The notes: generated by a model not told the origin, from the letters alone. Positions 7,999 through 16,780 are shown, counted from the first letter of the stretch. The stretch: DNA of 64,000 nt from Paenarthrobacter nicotinovorans (GCF_007670255.1 NZ_SZVS01000004.1:1-64000); one strand, 5' to 3'. A program made the numbers and translations.

Positions 7999-9432
7999 TC
8001 AGCTGACCTTGGCCAATGCTGCTGCCAGGCCGCTGGTGGAGCGTGCCGGGTGGAAGGGCACAGTGACGCATCGCCCTCCCCAACCCGCCAGGAGGCGGGC
8101 TTCCGGCAATTCTTCGGGGGTGTAGTCGCCGCCCTTGACCCAGATGTCGGGCCTTATTTGGGTGAGGCAGGCTTCGGGGGTGTCCTCGCCAAAAACCACG
8201 ACGGCGTCGACGCATTCGAGGGCGAGCAGCAACTCTGCGCGGTCTTCCACACTGACGATCGGTCGATGCGCGCCCTTGAGCCGGCGGACGGATTGGTCCG
8301 AGTTCAGGCACACGATCAGGCAATCGCCCATGCTGCGCGCTGCTGCCAGGGTCCGTGCGTGGCCTGCGTGCAGGAGGTCGAAACATCCTCCTGTGGCCAC
8401 CACTGTCCCTCCGGACTCGCGGACTGAACGGGCGAGCCGGACGCCGTCGGGGTGAAGGTCTGCGGTGTCCACCAGTTCCAGACCTTTAAGTTCGACGACG
8501 GGACTTACTTCGGACGGGTCCGCCGGGTCCGCCGGGTCCGCCGGGTCCGCCGCGTCCGCGCCGGCCAGTGCGGCAGCTCCCCCGGCGGCGAGGAACGCAG
8601 AAGCATCTTCCACAGCCCGGGCAGCGGCCTGCGCCAGGTCCAAGCCTGAGCCAAGGTGCACGGCGAGGCTGCCTGCCAGGCGGTCACCTGCCCCGCACGG
8701 ATCGCTCACGTTGGTGGTCGGCGCGGGGATGCTCTCGGCTGAGCCGTCCGAGCACATCAGCAGCGCACCGTCCTCGCCCCTGGTGACCAGCACGGACGCA
8801 CTTCCCCACTTGTCCAAAAGGTACCGGCCGGCTTCTTCAGCGCCACTGCCGGATCCGCCTGCCTTCGCGGACGCTGTTGCCTCGGCGAGGTTGGGCGTCA
8901 CTACGGACACTCCAGCCACGGGGTCGGAACCGGAAGGGTGCGGATCCCACACCACGGGGATGCGCCGGGCCGCGTCCGTGAGGGCTCCCCGGATGTCGGT
9001 GTTGGCGGTGATTCCCCGGCCGTAGTCCGCCACCACAATGGCGTCCGCCGAAGCGATGGCTGCGAGCATCTCCCCTGTACTGGACGGGACGGGGGCCGGG
9101 GCACACCCTTGATCGAAGCGGACCATCGGATGCGTCCCGATCCGCACACGGGTCTTGGTGGGTGTTGGAGCCTGCGGCGTTCCGGCGAGTACCGACACGC
9201 CCGCCAGTGCGCGCCTGAGGTGGCTTGCGCCGTCGTCGTCCGATACCGCGGTGACCAGCGAGACGTCGTGGCCGTCCCGCGCCAGTACGGTGGCGACCAG
9301 CCCGGCGCCGCCTGCCCGACGCCGGACATCACCGACGTCGACCACCGGAACCGGCGCATCGGGGCTGAGCCGGGTGGCGGTCCCGTTGATGTCGACGTCG
9401 AGGAGAAGGTCGCCCACTACCGTGATCCTCAT
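7999..9432 (-). CDS. hldE: Bifunctional heptose kinase/adenylyltransferase (HldE-like), copy 2
   Basis: A 477-residue second HldE homologue. The PfkB-type kinase domain covers about 1-290 with AGGAGLVATVLARDG in the signature-1 region and CGAGDRLAG at 246-254 (catalytic GAGD at 247-250). The adenylyltransferase domain covers about 340-477 with GGCFDLLHAGH (348-358) and KGGDYTPEELPEA. The two domains are joined by an Ala-Asp-Pro repeat linker (about 292-306) encoded by a 9-base tandem repeat. It overlaps gmhA by ATGA and lies in a run of coupled genes from gmhB down. Signature 1 lacks the usual Asn (GGxxN), so the kinase site may be altered. Confidence 0.85.
   Translation of the reverse strand: MRITVVGDLLLDVDINGTATRLSPDAPVPVVDVGDVRRRAGGAGLVATVLARDGHDVSLVTAVSDDDGASHLRRALAGVSVLAGTPQAPTPTKTRVRIGTHPMVRFDQGCAPAPVPSSTGEMLAAIASADAIVVADYGRGITANTDIRGALTDAARRIPVVWDPHPSGSDPVAGVSVVTPNLAEATASAKAGGSGSGAEEAGRYLLDKWGSASVLVTRGEDGALLMCSDGSAESIPAPTTNVSDPCGAGDRLAGSLAVHLGSGLDLAQAAARAVEDASAFLAAGGAAALAGADAADPADPADPADPSEVSPVVELKGLELVDTADLHPDGVRLARSVRESGGTVVATGGCFDLLHAGHARTLAAARSMGDCLIVCLNSDQSVRRLKGAHRPIVSVEDRAELLLALECVDAVVVFGEDTPEACLTQIRPDIWVKGGDYTPEELPEARLLAGWGGRCVTVPFHPARSTSGLAAALAKVS
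8516..8560. repeat. 9-base tandem repeat inside hldE copy 2
   Basis: Five perfect copies of GGGTCCGCC (plus-strand sense) run head to tail, with a degenerate sixth copy after them. Because the unit is three codons, copy-number change keeps the frame and only lengthens or shortens an Ala-Asp-Pro linker between kinase and adenylyltransferase domains. Such arrays can vary by slippage. Confidence 0.9.
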
Positions 9433-10124
9433 GGCTGACCGCCCCCAAACGATCCCGGTCCCCTGTCGGTGCGCCGGGCCACCTCTGCATCAAAAGCTCG
9501 GCACACAGCGTGGATGGCGATCAAATGGCCTTCCTGGGCGTTGGCAGCGATGGCTTCGACGGTGACGGCTTGATCGCAGGCTTCGGACAGCGGGTTGGGA
9601 CCGGCGCCTGTCAGGGCCCAGGTGACAACGCCGCGTTCCTTCGCTGCCCGGACAGCGTTGAGCAGGTTGGGGCTGCGCCCGCTGGTGGAGAGCAGCATGA
9701 GCACGTCGCCTGCCCGGCCGTGCGCCCTGACTTGGCGGGCGAAGACCTCGTCGTAGCCATAGTCGTTGGACAACGCCGTGACCGCGGAGGACTCCGAGTG
9801 CAATGAAATGGCCGAAAACGGGGCGCGTTCTTCGTCAAAACGGCCGACGAGTTCAGCCGTCAGGTGCTGCGCCTCGGCCGCCGAGCCGCCGTTGCCTGCC
9901 GCGAGCAGACGTTGCCCGGAGAGCAGCCTGGTGGCGAGCTCGGTCCCCCAAGCGGACAACACGTGGGATTGCGAGCGCAGGGAATCAAGCGCCGGCAGGA
10001 CGTTGTCCAGATGGGTGGTGACGGCGTCGTTGTGGGTGGGGCTTGATCCCCAACGCGCCGGCAGGGTATCGGGAATGAAGCCCGGCAGGGTGGATTCGGT
10101 GGTCACGCGGCCTTGAATTGTCAC
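9429..10124 (-). CDS. gmhA: D-sedoheptulose 7-phosphate isomerase (SIS domain)
   Basis: A 231-residue SIS-fold protein. AAGNGGSAAEAQHLTAELVGRF (76-97) and LLSTSGRSPN (144-153) are the phosphosugar-binding loops. AQEGH at 196-200 with His205 matches the Q-E-x-H...H metal/catalytic motif of GmhA. It converts sedoheptulose 7-phosphate to D-glycero-D-manno-heptose 7-phosphate, the first committed step of ADP-heptose formation. It carries an N-terminal extension of about 35 residues relative to typical GmhA. It is translationally coupled by ATGA to the glycosyltransferase upstream and to hldE copy 2 downstream. Confidence 0.88.
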   Translation of the reverse strand: MTIQGRVTTESTLPGFIPDTLPARWGSSPTHNDAVTTHLDNVLPALDSLRSQSHVLSAWGTELATRLLSGQRLLAAGNGGSAAEAQHLTAELVGRFDEERAPFSAISLHSESSAVTALSNDYGYDEVFARQVRAHGRAGDVLMLLSTSGRSPNLLNAVRAAKERGVVTWALTGAGPNPLSEACDQAVTVEAIAANAQEGHLIAIHAVCRAFDAEVARRTDRGPGSFGGGQP

Positions 10125-11389
10125 AGCGCCGTTCCTTCCAATGGTTCCAAACCTTCGTCGGCCTGCCGGGACAATCCGGCGGCAAGAACGGACCTGTACG
10201 CTTTCTCGGTGTCAGCTGCGATGCGTTCCCAGGAGTACCGTGAGCGTGCCCGGCGGGAACCGGCCCGGCCCATGTCCGCGCGGAGTTCCGGGTCTGCCAG
10301 AAGTTTCTGTAACGCTTCGGCAAGGGCTTCCGGGTCACGGGGCGGGACGTGGAGCCCCGTCTTCTGGTCCACTACGGTTTCCCGCAGTCCACCTACCGCC
10401 GCAGCCACCACGGGCACACCGCACGCCATCGCCTCAAGCGGGACGATGCCGAAAGGTTCATACCAGGGTGTGCAGACCACGGCGTCAGCGCTGCGGAAAA
10501 TCGCGGGCATGGCATCGCGCGGCACCTGTCCACGCATGGTCACCCTGTCCTCAACGCCGAGCTCCTTGGACAAGGACCTGAGCCGTTGGGCTTCGGGATC
10601 TTCTTCCAGGTTGAGCGCGTCACCGGAACCGCCAACAATCAGCAGCTCCACGTCGTCGAAGCCGGCCTCGGCCAGAAGCGGCAGTGCCCGGATGATCAGG
10701 TCCACGCCCTTGCGTTGTACCAGGCGCCCCACGCTGAGTATCCGATGCGTGCGGGACTTGGGCTCGGCGTCGGCCGTTCCCGGGAAGAGGTCGAGGTCCA
10801 CACCGCAGGGGGCTATGGAGATTTTCGACCTGCTGATGCCCAGGGCTTTGAGTTCGAAGACCTCATCCGGGCAGGTCGCGATGACCCAGTCCGCGGTCCG
10901 GCCGACCCATGGTTCCAGCCACTCGCGGGCAGGAGGGCTGGTGTCCGCGGCGCCTTGGTGCCTGCGCTTGACCGATCCCAGGGCGTGGAAGGTCTGGACC
11001 ACGGGTACGGGGTTGGCGGCGCCGGCCCTGCGCGAGGCCTGGATTGCTGCGAGGCCGGACATCCAGAAGTGTGCGTGGACCACGTCCGGCACTTGACCGG
11101 CCCAGTCCGCGCAGATTCCGTCCGCCAGCTCACCCATGTACGGCAGAAGCTCGTCCTTGGGGACCCTTCGGGCCGGACCCGCATCCACATGGACCACAGT
11201 GAGCCCTGGACCAACCTTGACCCTGGCCGGAAGGTCGGGGTCGTCGCGCCGCGTGTACACAGTGACCTGGTGTCCACGGTCTGCCAGCGAGGAGGACAGA
11301 GCGGCAACGTGGACGTTCTGCCCTCCGGCGTCAACGCCTCCCAATGCTGCCAGCGGACTGGCGTGTTCGGAAACCATGGAGATTTTCAT
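10121..11389 (-). CDS. Glycosyltransferase family 4
   Basis: A 422-residue GT-B enzyme. The N-terminal domain contains GGVDAGGQNVHVAALSSSLA near residue 20 and VVHAHFWMSG. The C-terminal GT1 domain has ILSVGRLVQRKG and the donor-binding EPFGIVPLEAMACGVPVVA (the E-x7-E motif). GGQNVHV is typical of the sucrose-phosphate-synthase/MshA branch. It is probably cytoplasmic or peripheral and uses a nucleotide-sugar donor; substrate unknown. It overlaps gmhA downstream and another glycosyltransferase upstream by ATGA, pointing to assembly of one glycan. Confidence 0.85.
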   Translation of the reverse strand: MKISMVSEHASPLAALGGVDAGGQNVHVAALSSSLADRGHQVTVYTRRDDPDLPARVKVGPGLTVVHVDAGPARRVPKDELLPYMGELADGICADWAGQVPDVVHAHFWMSGLAAIQASRRAGAANPVPVVQTFHALGSVKRRHQGAADTSPPAREWLEPWVGRTADWVIATCPDEVFELKALGISRSKISIAPCGVDLDLFPGTADAEPKSRTHRILSVGRLVQRKGVDLIIRALPLLAEAGFDDVELLIVGGSGDALNLEEDPEAQRLRSLSKELGVEDRVTMRGQVPRDAMPAIFRSADAVVCTPWYEPFGIVPLEAMACGVPVVAAAVGGLRETVVDQKTGLHVPPRDPEALAEALQKLLADPELRADMGRAGSRRARSRYSWERIAADTEKAYRSVLAAGLSRQADEGLEPLEGTAL

Positions 11390-12420
11390 GGGTGTGTCCT
11401 CTCTGTGTCATGGTTCGCGGGAGCATGCCCTGCAGGCACCCGGGTGGCTGGAAGCTCGGCCAGCAGTTCGTCCCAGGCACGGAGGAACTTGTCCAGCCCG
11501 TATCGCTCCAGCGCGGCCTCACGCGCCACCATGCCCATGGCAAAGGCGTCATCGGGATCGTCCAGCAGGCGCTTGGCGAACTTTTGGAGATCGTCGACGT
11601 CGTTGGACACCAAGCCTGCGCCGTGCGGTATGGCGCGAGTCGCCTCGGTGGTGGCCAGGGCCAGTACGGGCATGCCAAGGTGCATGGCTTCCAGCAAAGC
11701 CAACCCCAGCGAGGTCCACCGCAGGGGGTGCAGGTAGAGTCGGCAACGGGCCAATTGCTGGTGCAGTTGCGGGGCGGGCACATCACCGGCGATGCGGAGC
11801 CTTTCATCGCTGAGGCCCAAGCCCCTCAGGTTCAGGGCTTGCGGCAGCGCTTCCGTTCCCATGCCGAACACCCGCAACGGCCCCACCCCGGCGAATCCGG
11901 GCAGCAGGTCCGTCCCCGTGACCCGGCCACGCCGAACGGGTTCGTTGACCACCACGCCCATCTCTTCGTGTTCACCGGTGTAAAGCCGTCCAGGGTCGGG
12001 GATGCCGTGTTCAATGACCGTGGTGCCCGCCGAGCCGGTGTCCCAGAAAAGCTGGTTGAAATGGGTCACGTGGACCACGGGAATGGAGCTTTGGTCCGCC
12101 ATGGGGTGCAGCGTGAAGGGAACGTCGCCTTTGGGCGTGTTGTGTTCGAGGTAGACGGCTGGCAGGTCGACACCGGGCCGCCGTCCCAGAGTCCGTGCAA
12201 CTGCCGCGATTTCCTCGGGCCTTTGAAGCACCACTGCGTCGACGCTCTCGGGGTCCAGAGTGTCCAGGTCCACTTCCTGCGCCGCGGCAGGCCAGTCACG
12301 GCCACCGCGCCCCAAACCCCAGGCGCCGCCGTCGGGCGTTTTCGGAAGCAAGTATTCATGCCGGCCGCGGACGAAAGCCTCCATCCACCCGCCGTGCACG
12401 TGCCACACCAGAATCCTCAT
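11386..12420 (-). CDS. Glycosyltransferase (GT-B, group 1-like)
   Basis: A 344-residue protein starting MRILVWHVHGGWMEAF. The C-terminal half carries WTSLGLALLEAMHLGMPVLAL, the group 1 E-x7-E-like donor site, and VYLEHNTPKGD lies in the acceptor domain. It is shorter than the neighbouring GT4 and divergent from it. The frame stays open upstream, but the ATG at 12420 starts at the first beta strand and overlaps the preceding gene's stop by ATGA. Its place between GT4 and GT9 genes suggests it adds a different sugar to the same glycan. Confidence 0.8.
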   Translation of the reverse strand: MRILVWHVHGGWMEAFVRGRHEYLLPKTPDGGAWGLGRGGRDWPAAAQEVDLDTLDPESVDAVVLQRPEEIAAVARTLGRRPGVDLPAVYLEHNTPKGDVPFTLHPMADQSSIPVVHVTHFNQLFWDTGSAGTTVIEHGIPDPGRLYTGEHEEMGVVVNEPVRRGRVTGTDLLPGFAGVGPLRVFGMGTEALPQALNLRGLGLSDERLRIAGDVPAPQLHQQLARCRLYLHPLRWTSLGLALLEAMHLGMPVLALATTEATRAIPHGAGLVSNDVDDLQKFAKRLLDDPDDAFAMGMVAREAALERYGLDKFLRAWDELLAELPATRVPAGHAPANHDTERTHP

Positions 12421-13505
12421 GGTTTCCACACCTTTCGTCGGGTTGCCAGGGAGGAAACGCCTCCGAGGAGCCTTTCGACCGCTTCCACCACCTGTTCCGG
12501 GGTTACCGAACTCAGGCAGGGATGGCCGGGGACGGGACACACGCGTGCCCGGGAGTTTTTGCAGGGCGCTTCCTGGTCGCCGAGCAGTTCCAGGGGGACC
12601 CCGTACGGAGCCCAGCGGATGGCCGGGACGACGGGGGCGAACAGACACACCACGGGCGTGCCTACCGCTGCCGCGAGGTGGGCGGGTCCGGTATTGCCGG
12701 TAACTACGACGGCGGCCCCGGCCAGTACCGCTGCCAGCGTCCGGAGGTCCGTGCCACCGCCGAGGTTCCGGGCGGAGGGGCCTGCGACCGTGGCCGTGAG
12801 GGACGCTTCGCTGGGCCCACCTGTGACCACAACCCGATGCCCGTAGGCTTCCAGCAGTTCCACAGCCGCTGCGTGGTGGAGGGCGGGCCACGCCCTGGCC
12901 GGCACCGCGGCGCCCGGGTGGACCACGATGTACGGTCCCTCTTCGGCGAGTTCATCGGCCAGGCCGTCAGCATCCTGGCCAGGGGTGACGCGTAGTTTTC
13001 CGTCGTCACCGTTCGGCAGGACGTAGCCGCCGGCCTCAGCAATGGTGAGGGCACGCACCGCTTCCGGTTGGTCTTCGGGAAAGTCCTCGCCCGGTTTGAG
13101 GCGGACGTCCAGGAGCGAGCCCGCGTAATCCGTCGATGCCCCCGTGATTTTCCGGACGCCGGCCAGCCGCAGAAGCAGCGCCAGCGGGAGTGGGGATTGG
13201 TGGAAGGACGTGAGGATCACGGCTTCCTCGATACGGGAACTCCGGACGAAGTTGACCAGCCCGTTGGTCATTTCCTCCGTGACCTGTGGGGCAGGATTCA
13301 CTATCCACGGGGAGGCCCAGGTGTGCACCTGGGTTACCCCGGGCAGCATCTCCGCCGCGGCTGCACCTTCGGGGCCGCACAGGAGAACGACGTCGTTGGG
13401 GCGGCTTCCGTCGGGCCGGTTTCCGTTCGCCACTGCACGCACAGCGGGCCCTGAGAGCAGGACATCTCCCATGCTGTCCAAGCGGGCTACCAGGACGCGG
13501 CTCAT
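12417..13505 (-). CDS. Glycosyltransferase family 9 (heptosyltransferase-like), copy 2
   Basis: A 362-residue GT9 protein. MSRVLVARLDSMGDVLLSGPAVRAV has the N-terminal acceptor-loop GD pair. IVVHPGAAVPARAWP opens the C-terminal domain, and VTGNTGPAHLAAAVGTPVVCLFAPV near residue 268 is the nucleotide-heptose binding loop. CPVPGHPCL follows near residue 330, as in copy 1 where a Cys/His segment lies late. It overlaps gmhB upstream and a glycosyltransferase downstream by ATGA. Confidence 0.87.
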   Translation of the reverse strand: MSRVLVARLDSMGDVLLSGPAVRAVANGNRPDGSRPNDVVLLCGPEGAAAAEMLPGVTQVHTWASPWIVNPAPQVTEEMTNGLVNFVRSSRIEEAVILTSFHQSPLPLALLLRLAGVRKITGASTDYAGSLLDVRLKPGEDFPEDQPEAVRALTIAEAGGYVLPNGDDGKLRVTPGQDADGLADELAEEGPYIVVHPGAAVPARAWPALHHAAAVELLEAYGHRVVVTGGPSEASLTATVAGPSARNLGGGTDLRTLAAVLAGAAVVVTGNTGPAHLAAAVGTPVVCLFAPVVPAIRWAPYGVPLELLGDQEAPCKNSRARVCPVPGHPCLSSVTPEQVVEAVERLLGGVSSLATRRKVWKP

Positions 13506-14074
13506 GCAGGGGCTTCCTGTCCGGCGGTGTCCTTTTCGAACGCGATGGTGCCGCCGAGGATAAGCTCCACAGCATGGCTGAGGTCCCGAGCGACTACTTC
13601 GGCCGCGTCGATTTCCTCTTGCCTGGTCACAGGTGTGGGTACCAGCACGGCACGGGAGCCGGCCGCCGTCGCAGCCTCGACGTCGGCGCCGATATCGCCC
13701 ACGAAAGCAGTTTCCTCCGGCGCGATGCCCAACGTTTCGCAGGCGGACAGGATCATTCCGGGAGCGGGCTTGCGGCATGCGCAGCCGTCTGCCGGTCCAT
13801 GCGGGCAGACTTCCCACACATCGAACGGCCCCAACAACTGATCCACCCGCCGGTTCACGGATGCCACTTGGTCCAGGGTCAACAGCCCACGCGCCACGCC
13901 CGACTGGTTGCTCACCACTCCCGTAGCCAACCCGGCCTCCCGGACTTTCTGCAGCGCCACAACAGCGCCGTCCATGGGCCGCACCAGCTGCGGATCGCCG
14001 TTGTATGGCACGTCAACAACGAGTGTTCCATCGCGGTCAAACAGGACCGCCTTCAACGTTCCGGTTCCTCCCAT
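13502..14074 (-). CDS. gmhB: D-glycero-beta-D-manno-heptose 1,7-bisphosphate 7-phosphatase (HAD-IIIA)
   Basis: A 190-residue HAD phosphatase. DRDGTL at 13-18 holds the nucleophile and acid/base aspartates, SNQSGVARG is motif II, and VGDIGADV at 125-132 is motif IV. The zinc loop C90-x-H92 ... C98-x-C100 followed by RKPAPGMI is diagnostic of GmhB rather than histidinol-phosphatase relatives. It removes the C7 phosphate so the heptose-1-phosphate can be adenylylated by HldE. It is the first gene of the long coupled minus-strand run gmhB-GT9-GT-GT4-gmhA-hldE, and is divergent from a third GT9 gene. Confidence 0.9.
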   Translation of the reverse strand: MGGTGTLKAVLFDRDGTLVVDVPYNGDPQLVRPMDGAVVALQKVREAGLATGVVSNQSGVARGLLTLDQVASVNRRVDQLLGPFDVWEVCPHGPADGCACRKPAPGMILSACETLGIAPEETAFVGDIGADVEAATAAGSRAVLVPTPVTRQEEIDAAEVVARDLSHAVELILGGTIAFEKDTAGQEAPA

Positions 14075-14160
14075 ACCCGCAACGTTCCCCAGTTCTCCGG
14101 GCGCTAAACAACGCGGCCGTGAGAAGTTTCATGCCGCTAGACTCTCAGCGGGAGGCCACT

Positions 14161-15123
14161 ATGGACACAGCATTGAACAGCCAGGGCGACCAGGATCAAC
14201 CCCTGTTGCTCGCCCTTCGCGCCCTGAAACTCGGCGATCTTTTGGTCGCTGTTCCTGCGCTGCGGGGCTTGCGGAGAGCGTTTCCGGAGCATCGCATTGT
14301 TTACGCGGGGCCGGCGTGGATCGCCGAGGCACTTGAGTTGGTTGGCGGAATCGGCCACCTGCCCACGCCCGGGCTGGACGACCCCCTGACGGTGCCTCAC
14401 GGTGCCGTGGACGTGGCGGTCAACCTGCACGGAAACGGGCCTGAGAGCCGGCTCCGGATCAAGGAACTGGGCGCCAACCGGGTGATCGCGCACGCTTCCG
14501 ACGGCCTCGACGGGCCTTCGTGGATCACGGGCGTTCCCGAACGTGAACGGTGGACCCGGCTGCTCAATTGGCACGGAATCGACGCCGATCCCCTGGACTA
14601 CCGCCTCAACCGCCCTGCGGTTTCCTCGCCGCGTCCCGGAGCCACCGTGATCCATGTGGGTGCCGCCTACGGCAGCAGGTTGTGGCCCGTGGAACGGTTC
14701 GCGGACGTTGCCGTCCAGCTCGCGGCCGCCGGCCACGACATCGTCCTCACCGGGGGCACCTCGGAACGCGCCCGGGCCGAGGAGACAGCCGCTTTGGCGA
14801 AACTCAAGGGAGCAAACCTCGACGACGGCGTGCTGGCCGGGCGGCAAAGCCTCGCCGAGTTCGCGGCAACCATCGCGGAAGCCCGCCTGGTCATTTCTGC
14901 CGATACGGGCGCGGCACATCTGGCCTCCGCGTATGAGCGCCCGTCCGTGGTCTTGTTCGGTCCTGCACCCGCGGAAGAGTGGGGACCGCCGCCCGGACCG
15001 CACGTGGTGCTGACCGCCGTCGAACTCCGCCGGGGTGATGTGTTCTCAGCCGAACCTGACCCGGCACTGATGGCCGTTACCGTCCACGATGTCCTGGAGG
15101 CCGTGGAGCAGCTCGGCTGCTAG
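14161..15123 (+). CDS. Glycosyltransferase family 9 (heptosyltransferase-like), copy 3
   Basis: A 320-residue GT9 protein. ALRALKLGDLLVAVPALRGLRR is the N-terminal GD loop, VIHVGAAYGSRLWP begins the donor domain, and SADTGAAHLASAYERP near residue 245 is the nucleotide-sugar site. It is shorter than copies 1 and 2 and lacks their late Cys/His segment. The ATG at 14161 was chosen for its GGGAGG ribosome-binding site, although the frame is open about 50 codons upstream. It is divergent from gmhB across an 86-base interval and converges on the sigma factor gene. Confidence 0.85.
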   Translation: MDTALNSQGDQDQPLLLALRALKLGDLLVAVPALRGLRRAFPEHRIVYAGPAWIAEALELVGGIGHLPTPGLDDPLTVPHGAVDVAVNLHGNGPESRLRIKELGANRVIAHASDGLDGPSWITGVPERERWTRLLNWHGIDADPLDYRLNRPAVSSPRPGATVIHVGAAYGSRLWPVERFADVAVQLAAAGHDIVLTGGTSERARAEETAALAKLKGANLDDGVLAGRQSLAEFAATIAEARLVISADTGAAHLASAYERPSVVLFGPAPAEEWGPPPGPHVVLTAVELRRGDVFSAEPDPALMAVTVHDVLEAVEQLGC

Positions 15124-15124
15124 G

Positions 15125-15898
15125 TCAGTGGACCGCCCTGTCCTGCTGGCGTGCTTCATCGTCCAGCAACTGGGTTTGGAGCGAGACCAGGATCTTGGAG
15201 AGCTTCCGCGAAACCTGCATCTGGGAGACACCCAGGGCCTCGGCGATGGTGGACTGCGTCTCTTCCCGGTAATAGCGCCGGTACAGCAGGTGACGGTCCT
15301 CGGAGCTCAGCCCGCGGATGGCGTTCCTCAGGGCCAGCACATCCTCAAGACGATCCGTGGGGCAGCCGAAGGCGGACAACGAGCCTTGCAGTCCGTCCCG
15401 GCCCTCCCCTGCCGGCGCGTCCAGGGAATCGGGGCGTTTGCTGGTGCCGGCCATGAGTGCTTCGCGGACTTGCCCTGGTTCCAGGCTGAGGTCCTCTGCC
15501 ACCTCTTCCGGCGACGGCGTCCGTTGCAGGGCCTGGGTCAACTCCTCCGTCCGGGCCAGTACTTGGCGTCGAACGTCCTGGATGGTCCGGGGCGGCCGTA
15601 CCACCCAGCAATGGTCACGAAGATAGCGCTTGACTTCCCCGGCGATGGTGGGCGCGGCGTAGGCGGGGAAACTGACTCCCCGGGACTCGTCGTAGCCGCG
15701 GGAGGCCTTGATGAGGCCCATGTACGCAACTTGCCTGACGTCGTCGAGGTCGTGGGTGTGGGCGGAATATCTCGCCGCAATCGACTTGGCGAGGTTGAGG
15801 TGGTCCAGGACGAGGCCGTCCTGGAAGCTCTGTCTGATGCTGCCCTCCGGCGCGCGGGGCGGCGCGGCGTGGATGGTGAGGGGTCGGTTTTGACGCAT
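15125..15898 (-). CDS. RNA polymerase sigma factor, SigF/SigB subfamily
   Basis: A 257-residue sigma-70 group 3 factor. Region 2 runs from LVLDHLNLAKSIAARYSAHT through DLDDVRQVAYMGLIKASRGYD to FPAYAAPTIAGEVKRYLRD, with HCWVVRPPRTIQ the SigB/SigF junction. Region 3 is HRTP-like (LQRTPSPEEVAEDLSLEP), and region 4 ends with TIAEALGVSQMQVSRKLSKIL. It would direct a general-stress or stationary-phase regulon. Start choice: the ATG at 15898 follows AAGGATTG; an upstream in-frame start would add 28 residues. No anti-sigma gene is adjacent. It is divergent from a GAF-ANTAR regulator. Confidence 0.85.
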   Translation of the reverse strand: MRQNRPLTIHAAPPRAPEGSIRQSFQDGLVLDHLNLAKSIAARYSAHTHDLDDVRQVAYMGLIKASRGYDESRGVSFPAYAAPTIAGEVKRYLRDHCWVVRPPRTIQDVRRQVLARTEELTQALQRTPSPEEVAEDLSLEPGQVREALMAGTSKRPDSLDAPAGEGRDGLQGSLSAFGCPTDRLEDVLALRNAIRGLSSEDRHLLYRRYYREETQSTIAEALGVSQMQVSRKLSKILVSLQTQLLDDEARQQDRAVH

Positions 15899-16036
15899 GG
15901 GCTCAATCCTTAACCGGCTGGTGAGGGTGAGCCCACGGCAAGACTCCTTAAAAAGAGAAGCACACTTACTATTAGCTTTCAACGGTCTTCGGAGTTAGTC
16001 TCGAAGAGAAGCCATAACCATGGATCGGAGTTCCTC

Positions 16037-16777
16037 ATGGAAGACCCGCAAACTGCCGGGCCGACAACAGTGGTGGCCGACATACAGGATCTGCTGCTCG
16101 ATACCCCGGATGTTGAAGTGTTCCTGGAGGAACTTGCCAGGCACTCTGCCGCCATGTTCAGCACACCCGGCAACGAAGTGTTTTGCGGCATCACCCTGAT
16201 GCGCCACCGAACCGCCGGCACCGTGGCCAGCAGCGGCGAGCGCGCCCGGATGCTGGACGAACTCCAGTACAACTTCGACGACGGCCCCTGCCTTCGCGCC
16301 TGCCGCGAAATAACGCAGGTGCACATTCCGGATTTCGCCAAAGACAACACCTGGCCCGAGTACAACGAACTCGTCACCAAGAATGGCATTCGGTCGGTAT
16401 TGGCCGTCCCGTTTCCCCTGAGCGATACCGCGGCAACTGCCGGACTCAACCTCTACTCAGAACACCCGAACGCGTTCGATCAAGCAGCAGTCCAACGCGC
16501 CAACGATTATGTGGAGCAGTCCTCCAAGGGTCTTCGCCTTGCCGTGCGCATCGCGGAACATATGCAGACGGCTGCCAACCTCCGGGCCGCCATGGAGTCA
16601 CGCACAGTCATAGACGTGGCGACCGGAATCATCATTGCCCAGAACCGGTGCACGCAGGAAGAGGCCATCGAGCTGATCAAGAAGGCTTCCAGCAACCGGA
16701 ACGTCAAGCTCCGGGCGGTGGCGCAGGCAATCGTTGAGTCAGCCGGTGGCGGGCACATTCAGACGTACTTTAAGTAG
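16037..16777 (+). CDS. GAF and ANTAR domain-containing regulator
   Basis: A 246-residue cytoplasmic protein. Residues about 20-165 form a GAF-like sensor domain (LDELQYNFDDGPCLRACRE is typical of actinobacterial members). Residues about 180-235 are an ANTAR RNA-binding domain (MESRTVIDVATGIIIAQNRC, then EEAIELIKKASSNRNVKL). ANTAR proteins bind paired hairpins in nascent RNA and prevent termination. The ligand and target RNAs are unknown. GGAG precedes the ATG. It is divergent from the sigma factor gene, with 138 bases between the starts. Confidence 0.87.
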   Translation: MEDPQTAGPTTVVADIQDLLLDTPDVEVFLEELARHSAAMFSTPGNEVFCGITLMRHRTAGTVASSGERARMLDELQYNFDDGPCLRACREITQVHIPDFAKDNTWPEYNELVTKNGIRSVLAVPFPLSDTAATAGLNLYSEHPNAFDQAAVQRANDYVEQSSKGLRLAVRIAEHMQTAANLRAAMESRTVIDVATGIIIAQNRCTQEEAIELIKKASSNRNVKLRAVAQAIVESAGGGHIQTYFK

Positions 16778-16780
16778 GGC

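Noticed and set aside
8516..8560. Tandem repeats as a CRISPR-like array
   Set aside because: Repeats are 9 bases, head to tail without spacers, and lie inside a coding domain linker.
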